Shown in pieces: positions 54,101 through 63,187 of a stretch of 64,000 nucleotides of DNA (positions are counted from its first letter, which is position 1; the number at the start of each line of letters is the position of its first letter). Under the pieces are notes generated by a model. The model was not told where the DNA came from. It saw only the letters and a list, made by a program, of their open reading frames with translations, and did not search any database. Origin of the DNA: Mediterraneibacter glycyrrhizinilyticus (GTDB taxonomy: Bacteria > Bacillota > Clostridia > Lachnospirales > Lachnospiraceae); the NCBI RefSeq assembly GCF_016902345.1, contig NZ_JACJLR010000001.1, positions 186,001 to 250,000 of the forward strand, written 5' to 3'. The position numbers and the translations under genes are program-made.

Positions 54101-54707
54101 TGCACGGTTGAACTCCAAATTGGCTGCAAGGCGCGCAGAGGAATTGGAACTCCGGATGAAAAACCGTCTTGCGGAAATTGAGAAGGAGCGCAGAATTGCT
54201 CCGATGCCACCCAGCATCACAGGCGGTATTTTGGTCATTCCCAAAGGGCTGCTGCATCAGTTAATGGGCAGAAATCTTTCTGGAGATGATTTTGGCCGAG
54301 GTGACAAAAAGAGCGTGGAAGATGCCGCCATGAACGCTGTCATGGAAATTGAATCTTCCTTTGGCTATCATCCCAGCGATGTCAGTGCAGCAAAATGCGG
54401 CTACGACATAGAATCTCAGATCCCAAAAGGAATGATAGAACGTGTAGGTGCTTATGCTCTGCGCTTTATCGAAGTTAAGGGCCGCGCTAAAGGTGCAACG
54501 ACTGTGACAGTGAGCAAAAATGAAATTTTGACGGCACTGAATAAACCGAAGGAATTCATTTTAGCCATTGTGGAAGTTGACGGCAATCAGACACATACGA
54601 TTTATCTGAAGCATCCGTTTACCAACGCACCTGATTTTACGGCAACCAGCGTAAATTACAATATACAAGACTTGATAGCAGAATCCGAGATTCTCTATCA
54701 GAAATGA
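51198..54707 (+). CDS. DrmD-like SNF2 helicase with C-terminal DUF3883
   Basis: This 1169-residue protein has a complete SNF2 helicase: Walker A DDPGAGKTIMTG (K135, T136), DEAH at 230-233, LLLTATPHNGKEEDF near 265 and, in the second lobe, ATDAAGEGINLQRA and LEQRFGRIHRIGQ (about 555-598). An acidic segment near 415-435 lies between the lobes. The end (SFGYHPSDVSA, GYDIES, RFIEVKGRA) is DUF3883, a nuclease-like domain often found in restriction systems. The whole is close to DISARM DrmD. It probably translocates on invading DNA. No DrmA, DrmB or DrmC is present in the window. Confidence 0.85.
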   Translation: MARLEDITVGSTVKGIAGNEPVSIVAVQWYGTNVIDITYKNSQNVPGTQLLYREDEYHIEVMDNNLPWSFDADGEQMKLASEAYRISLAHLFDPYLAVHTSSVEPLPHQISAVYQEMLPKLPLRYVLADDPGAGKTIMTGLYIKELIARGDLKRSLIVCPGSLAEQWQDELYSKFHLRFEILTNDRMESAVSGNIFSEVDLCIARLDKLARNDDLQEKLKVTEWDLIVCDEAHKMAATVWGGEVKYTKRFLLGRLLSNITRNFLLLTATPHNGKEEDFQLFLSLVDPDRFEGIHGSSQQAVDVSDVMRRLVKEELLTFEGKPLFPERIAYTVNYDLSPEEAKLYSAVTDYVREEFNRADNLNNEHKTTVGFALTILQRRLASSPEAIYQSLRRRRERLEHRLAEEKLGKRAKEFHDPDFDDFDEDDLSADEQENFEEKVVDHASAAATIAELEAEINTLKRLENMANNVRVRGVDRKWEELSRLLQDDGAMFDSNGNREKLIIFTEHRDTLNYLTDKIRSLLGSDEAVVTIHGGMLRDERRKVEELFKQDVGVRILIATDAAGEGINLQRAHLMINYDLPWNPNRLEQRFGRIHRIGQTEVCHLWNLVANETREGFVFQRLFQKLEEERQALGGKVFDILGKVTFENRSLRDLLIEAVRYGNDPKVRARLDQVVDHSMNRESFQKLLDERALTEDVMDINMVNNIREDMERIEAHKLQPHFIEAFFLEAFKSVGGKIRKRETGRYEITSVPYAVRNRDMQIGYGEPVLNRYERICFDKQYCNVPGLVQASLICPGQPLLEAVIDLIRERNVDVMKRGTILVDDEDYGTNARLLFYIEDAIQDGVILKNGSRRTISKHIHFVEMKEDGTAASAGYAPYLDYRTVTDEENQAIREWMKQQKWLCTDVEDMAKGYAIQNLIPVHFSEVKSQKEKLLNKTAKAVKDRLTAEIQYWDFRAADLAQKEAAGKTNARLNSKLAARRAEELELRMKNRLAEIEKERRIAPMPPSITGGILVIPKGLLHQLMGRNLSGDDFGRGDKKSVEDAAMNAVMEIESSFGYHPSDVSAAKCGYDIESQIPKGMIERVGAYALRFIEVKGRAKGATTVTVSKNEILTALNKPKEFILAIVEVDGNQTHTIYLKHPFTNAPDFTATSVNYNIQDLIAESEILYQK

Positions 54708-54717
54708 GGATACAGTT

Positions 54718-57492
54718 ATGGCAACAAAAAAGCTGATAGAGGTCGCTTTGCCTCTTGAAAAAATCAACGCAGAATCGGCAAGAGAAAAGTCCATCCGACA
54801 TGGCCACCCTTCCACACTGCACTTATGGTGGGCCAGACGGCCCTTGGCGGCAGCGCGGGCTGTCATCTGGGCATCGCTGGTGGACGATCCTTCTTCTCAC
54901 CCGGAACAGTTCCCGACAGAGGAAGACCAAAATACAGAACGACAGAGGCTCTTTAAGATTCTGGAAGATCTGGTTGTATGGGAAAATTCCAATAACGAGA
55001 AAGTTCTGGATGCGGCGAAGGCAGAGATCATGAAAAGTACCAATGGGAACCCGCCTGCCCTTCTTGACCCATTTGCCGGCGGCGGTGCCATCCCATTAGA
55101 GGCGCAGAGACTGGGGCTGGAAGCTCACGCACATGATCTGAACCCGGTTGCCGTCATGATCAACAAGGCAATGATTGAGATTCCGCCCAAATTTTCTGGT
55201 ATGGCACCGGTCAATTCAGATGCACAGGTCAACTCCATGCATGACGCGTGGGCGAGAGCAGAAGGCTTGGCTGAGGATGTGCGCTATTATGGCGAGTGGA
55301 TGAAACAGGAAGCCTACAAACGGATTGGCCATCTTTATCCGAAAGTGAAAGTACCAGAAGAACAAGGCGGCGGAGAGGCAACTGTAATCGCATGGATATG
55401 GGCCAGGACAGTGAAGTGCCCTAATCCAGCTTGCGGATGTGAAATACCGCTAGTTCGCTCTTTTACTTTATCAAAAAAGAAGGGACATGAGGCATATGTT
55501 GAGCCACAATTTTTCGATTCGAAATGTAGTTATACTGTTAAATTAGGCGAACATAAGGAAAAAGGCACAGTAAACCGAACGGCTGCCTCCTGTGTTGCAT
55601 GTGGTACATCAGTTCCATTAGATTATGTGCGTTCTGAAGGCAGTAATCATCGAATGGGGCGACATCTTATAGCTGTTGTTGCAGAAGGGAAAAATGGAAG
55701 AGCTTACTATTCGCCTGATGATATCCAACTATGTGCTTCGCAAGTCGGAGAGCCAGAAAACGTTCCTTGTGAGGACTTGCCAGAAAAGGCACTTGGTTTT
55801 AGAATTCAAGCCTATGGCATTACAAAGTGGAAAGACCTCTATACAAATCGTCAACTTACTGCTTTAACCACCTTCAGTGACTTAGTTGTAGAAACTCAGA
55901 AAAAAGTTGAGGCTGATGCGATTGCGGTTGGAATGTCTGATGATCATGTTCCCCTTTGTAAAGGTGGAGATGGTGCAAGGGCATACGGTGAGGCTGTAGG
56001 TGTATACTTAGCTTTTGCGGTAGATAGACAAGCAGATATAGGATCTACTATTGCATCATGGATTAATACCATAGGTGCAATTAGGAATACATTCGGGAGA
56101 CAAGCTATTCCTATGACATGGGACTTTGCAGAAGCAAATCCATTTAGCAGTTCGACAGGTTGCTTTAGTAATATGGTTGATTGGATTGTAAAGTGTATTG
56201 ATAATTTCCCTATTGCTCAGTTTGAGGCAGAAGTTAGCCAAAGAGACGCTCAAAGTGATTGCGGTCTACGGAATATTATGATTTCTACAGATCCACCATA
56301 TTACGATAATATTGATTATGCAGATTTGTCAGACTATTTTTATATTTGGATGCGACGATCACTTAAAGATAGTTATCCAGGACTTTTTTCCACTGTTTTG
56401 GTCCCAAAAACAGAGGAACTCATTGCTACTCCATTTCGGCATGGGGGCAGCATGGAAAAAGCAAAATCATTTTTCGAAAGTGGAATGCTTTCAGCAAGTA
56501 AGCAGATGTATCTTTATGCTCGTGAAGATGTTCCTGTAACAATATACTATGCCTATAAGCAAAGTGATTCGGATGCTGATGGTACAGCATCATCAGGGTG
56601 GGAAACCATGCTAAATTCTATAGTTAAAGCGGGATTTGCAATTACCGGTACATGGCCAATGAGAACTGAACGTGGAAATCGAATGCGTGGGAATGGGTCC
56701 AATGCTTTGGCCTCTTCTATAGTACTTGTTTGCCGTAAGCGTCCAGAGGACGCCCCACAGACCACCCGCCGCAATCTGATTGCCACGCTGCGGCATGAGT
56801 TACGTCCGGCCTTGAAAAAATTACAGGCAAGCAACATTGCTCCCGTTGACCTGGCACAGTCTGCCATTGGCCCCGGTATGGGTGTGTTCAGCCGTTATCG
56901 CCGCGTATTGGAGGCGGACGGTACACCAATGTCTGTCCGCAGCGCATTGCAGATTATCAATGAAGAACTTGACTTGTACTTTAACGAGCAGGTTGGCGAT
57001 CTGGATACGGCCAGCCGCTTCTGCGTTGATCTATATACCCAGTACGCTTATAACGTCGTGAAGTATGGTGAGGCAGAGGTTCTGGCCAATGCAAAGAGTA
57101 CTTCCATCCCCATGCTGGCAGCCAACGGTGTCGTCTACGCCAAAGCCGGTGATGTCCACCTGGTGGAACGGGCAGATCTGCCGGAAAAGGTGGATGTTGA
57201 TGAAAAAAACATCTGGCTGCTAACGCAGCAGTTGACCCAGGCTATGGCAAAAGGCGGCGTGGAAGCCTGCGCGCAGATCGTAGCCTCCATGTTTGGCTCC
57301 AATGCAGAGCGTGCAAAAGATTTGGCCTATCGCTTATATACGATTGCCGAACAGAAGAAGTGGTCAAACGAGGCCTATGCGTATAATGCCCTTGTTGTGG
57401 CATGGCCGGATATTCAATCTCGCGCGGCAGCTTTGAAACTGGAAGTTCCTGAGCAGCTTGACCTGTTCTCTACCGGCCTTCTGGATAATTAA
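54718..57492 (+). CDS. DUF1156-type DNA methyltransferase, catalytically intact
   Basis: The 924-residue protein begins with the DUF1156 signature (KKLIEVALPLEKINAESARE, HGHPSTLHLWWARRPLAAAR). Methylase motifs are intact: DPFAGGGAIPLEA at 117-129 and DPPYYDN at 525-531, so N6-adenine methylation is likely. A zinc-binding stretch (CPNPACGCEIP near 236) follows motif I. The middle third (about 55440-56720) is clearly more AT-rich than both ends, suggesting exchange of a target-recognition segment. It follows the helicase after 10 bp. Confidence 0.88.
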   Translation: MATKKLIEVALPLEKINAESAREKSIRHGHPSTLHLWWARRPLAAARAVIWASLVDDPSSHPEQFPTEEDQNTERQRLFKILEDLVVWENSNNEKVLDAAKAEIMKSTNGNPPALLDPFAGGGAIPLEAQRLGLEAHAHDLNPVAVMINKAMIEIPPKFSGMAPVNSDAQVNSMHDAWARAEGLAEDVRYYGEWMKQEAYKRIGHLYPKVKVPEEQGGGEATVIAWIWARTVKCPNPACGCEIPLVRSFTLSKKKGHEAYVEPQFFDSKCSYTVKLGEHKEKGTVNRTAASCVACGTSVPLDYVRSEGSNHRMGRHLIAVVAEGKNGRAYYSPDDIQLCASQVGEPENVPCEDLPEKALGFRIQAYGITKWKDLYTNRQLTALTTFSDLVVETQKKVEADAIAVGMSDDHVPLCKGGDGARAYGEAVGVYLAFAVDRQADIGSTIASWINTIGAIRNTFGRQAIPMTWDFAEANPFSSSTGCFSNMVDWIVKCIDNFPIAQFEAEVSQRDAQSDCGLRNIMISTDPPYYDNIDYADLSDYFYIWMRRSLKDSYPGLFSTVLVPKTEELIATPFRHGGSMEKAKSFFESGMLSASKQMYLYAREDVPVTIYYAYKQSDSDADGTASSGWETMLNSIVKAGFAITGTWPMRTERGNRMRGNGSNALASSIVLVCRKRPEDAPQTTRRNLIATLRHELRPALKKLQASNIAPVDLAQSAIGPGMGVFSRYRRVLEADGTPMSVRSALQIINEELDLYFNEQVGDLDTASRFCVDLYTQYAYNVVKYGEAEVLANAKSTSIPMLAANGVVYAKAGDVHLVERADLPEKVDVDEKNIWLLTQQLTQAMAKGGVEACAQIVASMFGSNAERAKDLAYRLYTIAEQKKWSNEAYAYNALVVAWPDIQSRAAALKLEVPEQLDLFSTGLLDN

Positions 57493-57524
57493 GCAAGTAG
57501 ATCATTGAAAGGGGGTGAAGCTCC

Positions 57525-59741
57525 ATGAAAAAGTTAATAGAGACGGCACTCCCTCTACGAGAAATAACTGCGTCTTCTATTGAGGAAAAAGTCAGAAAAG
57601 GACATCCTGGGAACCTGCATCTCTGGTGGAACCGCAGCCCGATTGTTTCCAGTTCCGTTTTAATCTATGCTGCTATGACAGACGAAGATCAGGACTCGGA
57701 GAAAAGAAATAATCAGATAGCGTTACTCAAAAAGCTTGCTCATAATGATGCCACTGCTTTTGAACAGGCAACAGCTGCATTGCAAAACCTAAAATTGCCT
57801 GCTATCTGGGATGGTTTTTCGGGCTTTGGCGGCATCCCCCTGGCCTGCGAAAAACTTGGGGTGTCGGCATACGCCGGGGATATAAACCCGGTTGCTTCCC
57901 TGCTTACAAAAGCCGTTGTTGAATTTCCATCGCGTTTTGTATCTAACAAGCCGGTTCATCCTGATTCAGACAGTACAAAGACAGGCATGGCAGCATTGGC
58001 CGATGACATCCGTTTCTATGGTCAATGGATGGAGAGACAAGCTTATGAAAAAATTGGACAGATTTATCCTGCCACAAACGATGTTGTTACATCCGCCTGG
58101 CTATGGGTGCGCACAGTAGAATGTCCGAATCCCGTTTGCAAATGCAAGATGCCCCTTGCCAGCAGTTTTGTTTTGAACAAAAGCAAAGGGAACGAACGTT
58201 GGGCCGAACCTGTTTTCAAGGACGGTAAAATCCGATTTCAAATCCGTGAAGGAATATGCCCCGAAGAAAAAGAAAGCAATAAACTCGGCACAATGGGGGC
58301 AAAATTCCAGTGCCCAGTGTGTGGCGAAGTGGCTACTGACACTTACATCAAGAAAATGGGGAAAAAGCACCTCTTGGGTGCTCAAATGATGGCTGTTGTT
58401 CGTTCATCAAACGGCGTAAAGGTTTTTGAGCCTGTTGACGAAGTACAAGAGACGGCGGCAGCGATTACAGCACCGGAAAGCATCCCATCAGGGCAAATTG
58501 CAGAAAATAGCCGTTGGTTTAGTCCGCCAGGATATGGATTTACTGACTATACTGACCTTTTTACCAACCGTCAGTTAACCATGCTTTCTGCTTTTTGCGA
58601 TTTGATTCCTCAAGTAATTAACAAAGTTGCTTCAGACGCACTGGCCTCAGGAATGAGTGAAGCTGGTGGCCCGTTATGTGATGCCGGAAACGGAGCCTGG
58701 GCATATGGGCAGGCCATCGGAACTTATTTGTCGCTGGCTATCAGCAAAATGGCAAATTACCATTCCACAATCTGTTCCTGGGATAATCGCAAAGGAACCG
58801 GCAGGGCGACATTTACGCGACAGGCCATCCCCATGACATGGACATTTGTGGAGGAGAATCCTTTTGCAGAAACAACAGGAAGTTTTCATTCTGTCGTTGA
58901 CAGTATTGCAGAGGCAGTATCGCACCTGCCTTCGTACAGAGAAATTATTGTGAAGAATGAAGATGCCATCGAAAAGGCTATTCAAAAGAACACTGTTCTC
59001 TTTACGGAACTGCCCTATTACGATAATGTCGGTTATGCTGACCTGTCAGATTACTTTTATATTTGGCTTCGGAAATGCCTAAAAAATGTGTTCCCTGATT
59101 TGTTCAAAGGGGCGCTTACTTCGAAAGATGAGCTGTCTTCTATTCCTGAACACTATGGTGGAGATACTGAAAAAGCAAAAACCGCGTATCATGGGAAAAT
59201 AAATAAGATGTTGTCACACTTTTCTGAAATGGCATCGACGGAGTATCCATTTGTTATTTTCTTCGCATATAGCAAAGCGGATCGCATGGTAATTCGTAAT
59301 GCGAATGGAAATATTTCATTGGAAAGCCCGCTGTCGCATTTACTCCAGAGCATTGTAGATACAGGCTTTTGTGTGACAGCAATCTGGCCAATACGAACGG
59401 AAAAACCAAATGAGAAGTTTGAGTCTACGCGGATCGCGATTGTGTTCCGAAAGAATCAAGATGCACTTCCACAGACTACAAGAAGGAATCTGATTGCGTC
59501 CCTTGGCCGGGAATTGCCAAGTCTGCTGGAATCACTGACAAGTGAGCTAATCGATGACATAGACCGTCCAATCGCCGCTTTGGGCTTTGGACTTTCCATC
59601 GTAACACGATATAAAAAAATACTCAATGCAGATGGTTCTGTTATGAACATTCAGGATAGCCTAATACTGATTGCACAAGAATCGGAAAAATATTTTGCTT
59701 CGCACGAGGCAGAAACAAATGAAAATCATGAGGAGGTATAG
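57525..59741 (+). CDS. Second DUF1156 protein with degenerate methylase motifs
   Basis: The 738-residue paralogue has the same start (KKLIETALPLREITASSIEE, KGHPGNLHLWWNRSP) and overall layout, including the zinc segment CPNPVCKCKMP. Motif I is DGFSGFGGIPLA (D96; the other copy has DPFAGGGAIPLE) and motif IV is ELPYYDN (495-501) in place of DPPYYDN. Replacement of the catalytic Asp and first Pro argues that it is inactive or altered and may act as a partner subunit. It is shorter than the first copy by about 190 residues at the C-terminus. RBS AAGGGGGTGAAGC precedes ATG 57525. Confidence 0.83.
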   Translation: MKKLIETALPLREITASSIEEKVRKGHPGNLHLWWNRSPIVSSSVLIYAAMTDEDQDSEKRNNQIALLKKLAHNDATAFEQATAALQNLKLPAIWDGFSGFGGIPLACEKLGVSAYAGDINPVASLLTKAVVEFPSRFVSNKPVHPDSDSTKTGMAALADDIRFYGQWMERQAYEKIGQIYPATNDVVTSAWLWVRTVECPNPVCKCKMPLASSFVLNKSKGNERWAEPVFKDGKIRFQIREGICPEEKESNKLGTMGAKFQCPVCGEVATDTYIKKMGKKHLLGAQMMAVVRSSNGVKVFEPVDEVQETAAAITAPESIPSGQIAENSRWFSPPGYGFTDYTDLFTNRQLTMLSAFCDLIPQVINKVASDALASGMSEAGGPLCDAGNGAWAYGQAIGTYLSLAISKMANYHSTICSWDNRKGTGRATFTRQAIPMTWTFVEENPFAETTGSFHSVVDSIAEAVSHLPSYREIIVKNEDAIEKAIQKNTVLFTELPYYDNVGYADLSDYFYIWLRKCLKNVFPDLFKGALTSKDELSSIPEHYGGDTEKAKTAYHGKINKMLSHFSEMASTEYPFVIFFAYSKADRMVIRNANGNISLESPLSHLLQSIVDTGFCVTAIWPIRTEKPNEKFESTRIAIVFRKNQDALPQTTRRNLIASLGRELPSLLESLTSELIDDIDRPIAALGFGLSIVTRYKKILNADGSVMNIQDSLILIAQESEKYFASHEAETNENHEEV

Positions 59742-59744
59742 ACC

Positions 59745-62700
59745 ATGCAGGAGAATTACGAACTTGTCCAAAAAGGCTTTCGCATCCTTCATCCTTTAAT
59801 GGCTGGTTACATTGGCCGGGAATTTAACCGAGTATATCACGATAACTGGTGGCAAGAGGTGCTTGACACACTCAGCGATCAGCTCCGTGATTTGCCCGAT
59901 CACGGTGATTATAGTACCCTGGTAGACTCCCTGGATATTGCAAATTGCCTGCGTCTGATTGATCGGAAATGGCGGGAAGTCTTTTCCTCAAAACTGTCTA
60001 CTGATTACCGTACATGGTCGAAAGAACTCATGGGCGTGCGAAATAAGATGGCTCATATCGGTCAACAGGACATCGATCAGTCTTATGCAGAACGTGCGTT
60101 GGATACCATGGCACTGCTCTGTGCTGCCTTTGACGCGGATGGTGCAGAGGAAATTCGGGATTTGTATCGCACTCTCCGCTATGGGTCTGCTGCCGGTTCC
60201 GCTGCTGTAACTGAAAATGTCGCCCCTGTAAAAACTGGTAAAAAATCTTCTAATACCGCTGGCGTCTTGGAGTATAACGTCGGTGAAGGCCATACGCTTC
60301 CCAGCTGGCGAGATATTATGCAGCCCCATCCAGATGTTGCTGAAGGCCGTTACCAAACAGCAGAATTTGCTGCTGATCTGGCACAGGTCTCTCGCGGAGA
60401 GGGAGCTTTTGAATACCGTGACCCTGTGGAATTTTTTGCACGCACTTACATCACCGAAGGAATGTCCGGGCTGCTTGTAAAATCTCTGCAACGAATCGCG
60501 GGCAAGGGCGGCGAACCTGTCATCCAGCTGAAAACCGCATTTGGCGGAGGAAAAACGCACAGTATGCTTGCCCTTTATCATCTGGTAAAAGGCGGCGCTT
60601 CGGTAGATAAAATTCCGAGTCTTAAACCAATCTTGGAAAAGGCTGGTTTGGATACCTTGCCCAAAGCTAATGTGGCTGTTCTTGTAGGCACAGCCCTTGA
60701 CCCGAATAAAAAGAAAAATCCTGCCAATCTGCCGGGGTATACAGTCAATACGATCTGGGGTGAAATGGCTTATCAGCTGGTTACATCTGCCGGTCGTCCG
60801 GATTTGTATGCAATGATCCGTGAAGCAGATCGCCATGGTGTATCCCCTGGATCGGAAACCTTAAAAAATCTCTTGAATGAATGCGGCCCCTGCTTGATTT
60901 TAATGGATGAGCTGGTTGCTTATGCAAAGAAACTCTATGGTGTCGATGGACTTCCGGCTGGCTCCTACGATAATTTTATTACGTTCATTCAAGAAATTAC
61001 GGAAGCCGCACGTGCAAGTGAGAACAGCATTGTTGTCGCTTCTATCCCTGAGTCAACGATTGAAATCGGTGGTGATGCAGGTAAAACTGCACTCGAAACG
61101 ATTGAGCATACATTCGGGAGAATGGAGGCCATCTGGAAACCTGTTGCCGCCAACGAAGGGTTTGAGGTCGTGCGCCGACGGCTGTTTCTTGACTGCAAAG
61201 ATGAGGCTACACGAGATGCAGTATGTACGGCATTTAGCCGGATGTATCAGGAAAATCCATCTGATTTCCCAATGGAAGCAAGAGAGGTCGAATATCGGAA
61301 CCGAATGATTTCCTGCTATCCGATTCACCCAGAGGTCTTTGACCGCCTATATGATGACTGGGCAACACTGGAACGCTTTCAACGCACTCGTGGTGTCCTG
61401 CGTTTAATGGCTGCCGTTATTCACGAATTGTGGATGGCCAATGACGCGGGTGCAATGATTATGCCAGGGTCAATCCCGTTGGATATGCCGAATGTAAGAG
61501 ACGAATTGGTTCGTCACCTGCCGGATACATGGAACAGCATTATTGATCATGAGGTAGATGGAAAAAATTCTATTCCTTATCAAAAAGATAAAGCAAATCC
61601 TCGCTATGGACGCAAACTCGCCGCTCGTCGTGTCGCCAGAACGATCATGCTTGGAAGCGCGCCCACAAGCCGGGATCAGGCTGTACGCGGATTGGAAGCC
61701 TCCAGAATCCGTTTGGGAGTAGTTCAGCCTGGCGAGAGTATTGCTGACTTTAACGACGCGTTAAACACACTGCATGGCTCTCTTTCGTATCTCTATAATA
61801 ATCCGAGCGGAAGCAGATACTGGTATGACACGCGCCCTACTCTGCGCAAAACTGCGGAAGACCGTGCTTCTCAGCAAACATTGGCTGATGTGGATGCGGA
61901 AATTGAATCTCGCCTGAAAAAAATACGGAAAGAGAATCCGTTTACCGGCATTCACATTTGTCCGTATTCTTCTCTGGATGTTCCAGATGAGCAGGCTGTC
62001 CGTTTGGTGATTTTGAGAACTGGTGATTGCTATAACCTAAAGTCTAAAAAGACAACCCCTGCTGAAACCACTGTTAATGATATTCTGTACAACAGGGGGA
62101 CTGCTCCGCGTATTTTCAAAAATATGCTTGCTTTTGTGGCACCCGATGAAAACCAGCTGGAATCTTTGCGTGCAGAAGTTCGTCGTTTTATTGCGTGGAC
62201 GTCAATCATGTCTGATAAAGATGATCTGAATTTGGATGGAAATCAAATCCGGGAAACGCAGAGTAATCTAAACCGCAGCAATGATACCGTAGAACTTCGG
62301 CTCAAGGAAACGTATCGATGGCTTCTGGTTCCTTATATCGACCAGTTTGGCGATATGAAAACAATTCAATGGGAGATCAGTGATATTAGCGGCGGAACTG
62401 AAAGCATCGTAACAAAAGCAGCAAAGAAAATGCAGCAAAGTGAGCAGATTATCACAAACTGGGCCCCTGCACTTTTGCAAATGAGCCTGGACGATTTGCT
62501 CTGGAAAGATTCCGATAATATTCAAGTAAAAAAACTATGGGAATATCTGAGCACATACTGCTATCTTCCGAGACTGGCAAATTATTCTGTGCTTGAAGAT
62601 ACGATTCGTCGAGGAGTTGCCTCTGATGAGTTTTTCGCACTTGCCGCCGGTTACGTTAATAATCGGTATGTTGACCTGAAGTTTAATACGAATGTATTGA

Positions 62701-63149
62701 GCATCAACTCATCCGATTTGCTTGTAAAGGCAAATGTTGCAATGAAACAAATTGTTGCCGAAAAGCAGGAAAAAGCAAGCGCCCAGGCAGCAGGTGATAT
62801 TTTTGGCAGCGCTACATATCATGAGTCTCAAAATAATGAAGGGGCAGTACAGTCTAAAGGTGATGAAGGAAGTCTTAGTGCTAACACAGATACTGATGCA
62901 GCGGCTTCTGTTCCGGTAAATAAGCATTTTTATATGACTGCAAAACTGGATAATACGCGAGTAAATCGTGATGTTCAAAATTATTTACAAGAAATTATTC
63001 AGCATTTGATGGCCGTTGACGGCAGTCAGGTTGAGCTAAAATTGGATGTTGATGTAGTTGCTCCAAATGGCATACCAGCTTCTACCGTGCGAACTGTGTC
63101 AGAAAACTGTCGCACGCTTAAGATCGAAGATTTTGGTTTTGACGATTAA
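59745..63149 (+). CDS. DUF499 ATPase with N-terminal Swt1-like HEPN domain
   Basis: The 1134-residue protein starts with a Swt1-type HEPN domain (GFRILHPLMAGYIGREF), containing the RNase-type motif RNKMAH (R99 to H104). A P-loop DUF499 ATPase follows: Walker A TAFGGGKTHS (K270, T271), LILMDELVAYAKKLYG near 387 (Walker B) and NSIVVASIPES. DUF499 ATPases are recorded next to DUF1156 methylases in anti-phage loci and are related to PglY/BrxC-type proteins. The C-terminus ends with a basic and acidic mix (VELKLDVDVVAPNG). It starts 3 bp after the second methylase, so all four genes form one operon. Confidence 0.87.
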   Translation: MQENYELVQKGFRILHPLMAGYIGREFNRVYHDNWWQEVLDTLSDQLRDLPDHGDYSTLVDSLDIANCLRLIDRKWREVFSSKLSTDYRTWSKELMGVRNKMAHIGQQDIDQSYAERALDTMALLCAAFDADGAEEIRDLYRTLRYGSAAGSAAVTENVAPVKTGKKSSNTAGVLEYNVGEGHTLPSWRDIMQPHPDVAEGRYQTAEFAADLAQVSRGEGAFEYRDPVEFFARTYITEGMSGLLVKSLQRIAGKGGEPVIQLKTAFGGGKTHSMLALYHLVKGGASVDKIPSLKPILEKAGLDTLPKANVAVLVGTALDPNKKKNPANLPGYTVNTIWGEMAYQLVTSAGRPDLYAMIREADRHGVSPGSETLKNLLNECGPCLILMDELVAYAKKLYGVDGLPAGSYDNFITFIQEITEAARASENSIVVASIPESTIEIGGDAGKTALETIEHTFGRMEAIWKPVAANEGFEVVRRRLFLDCKDEATRDAVCTAFSRMYQENPSDFPMEAREVEYRNRMISCYPIHPEVFDRLYDDWATLERFQRTRGVLRLMAAVIHELWMANDAGAMIMPGSIPLDMPNVRDELVRHLPDTWNSIIDHEVDGKNSIPYQKDKANPRYGRKLAARRVARTIMLGSAPTSRDQAVRGLEASRIRLGVVQPGESIADFNDALNTLHGSLSYLYNNPSGSRYWYDTRPTLRKTAEDRASQQTLADVDAEIESRLKKIRKENPFTGIHICPYSSLDVPDEQAVRLVILRTGDCYNLKSKKTTPAETTVNDILYNRGTAPRIFKNMLAFVAPDENQLESLRAEVRRFIAWTSIMSDKDDLNLDGNQIRETQSNLNRSNDTVELRLKETYRWLLVPYIDQFGDMKTIQWEISDISGGTESIVTKAAKKMQQSEQIITNWAPALLQMSLDDLLWKDSDNIQVKKLWEYLSTYCYLPRLANYSVLEDTIRRGVASDEFFALAAGYVNNRYVDLKFNTNVLSINSSDLLVKANVAMKQIVAEKQEKASAQAAGDIFGSATYHESQNNEGAVQSKGDEGSLSANTDTDAAASVPVNKHFYMTAKLDNTRVNRDVQNYLQEIIQHLMAVDGSQVELKLDVDVVAPNGIPASTVRTVSENCRTLKIEDFGFDD

Positions 63150-63187
63150 ATGAACTGGTGAAATTATAGTTGAAAAGGAAGTGCAGT

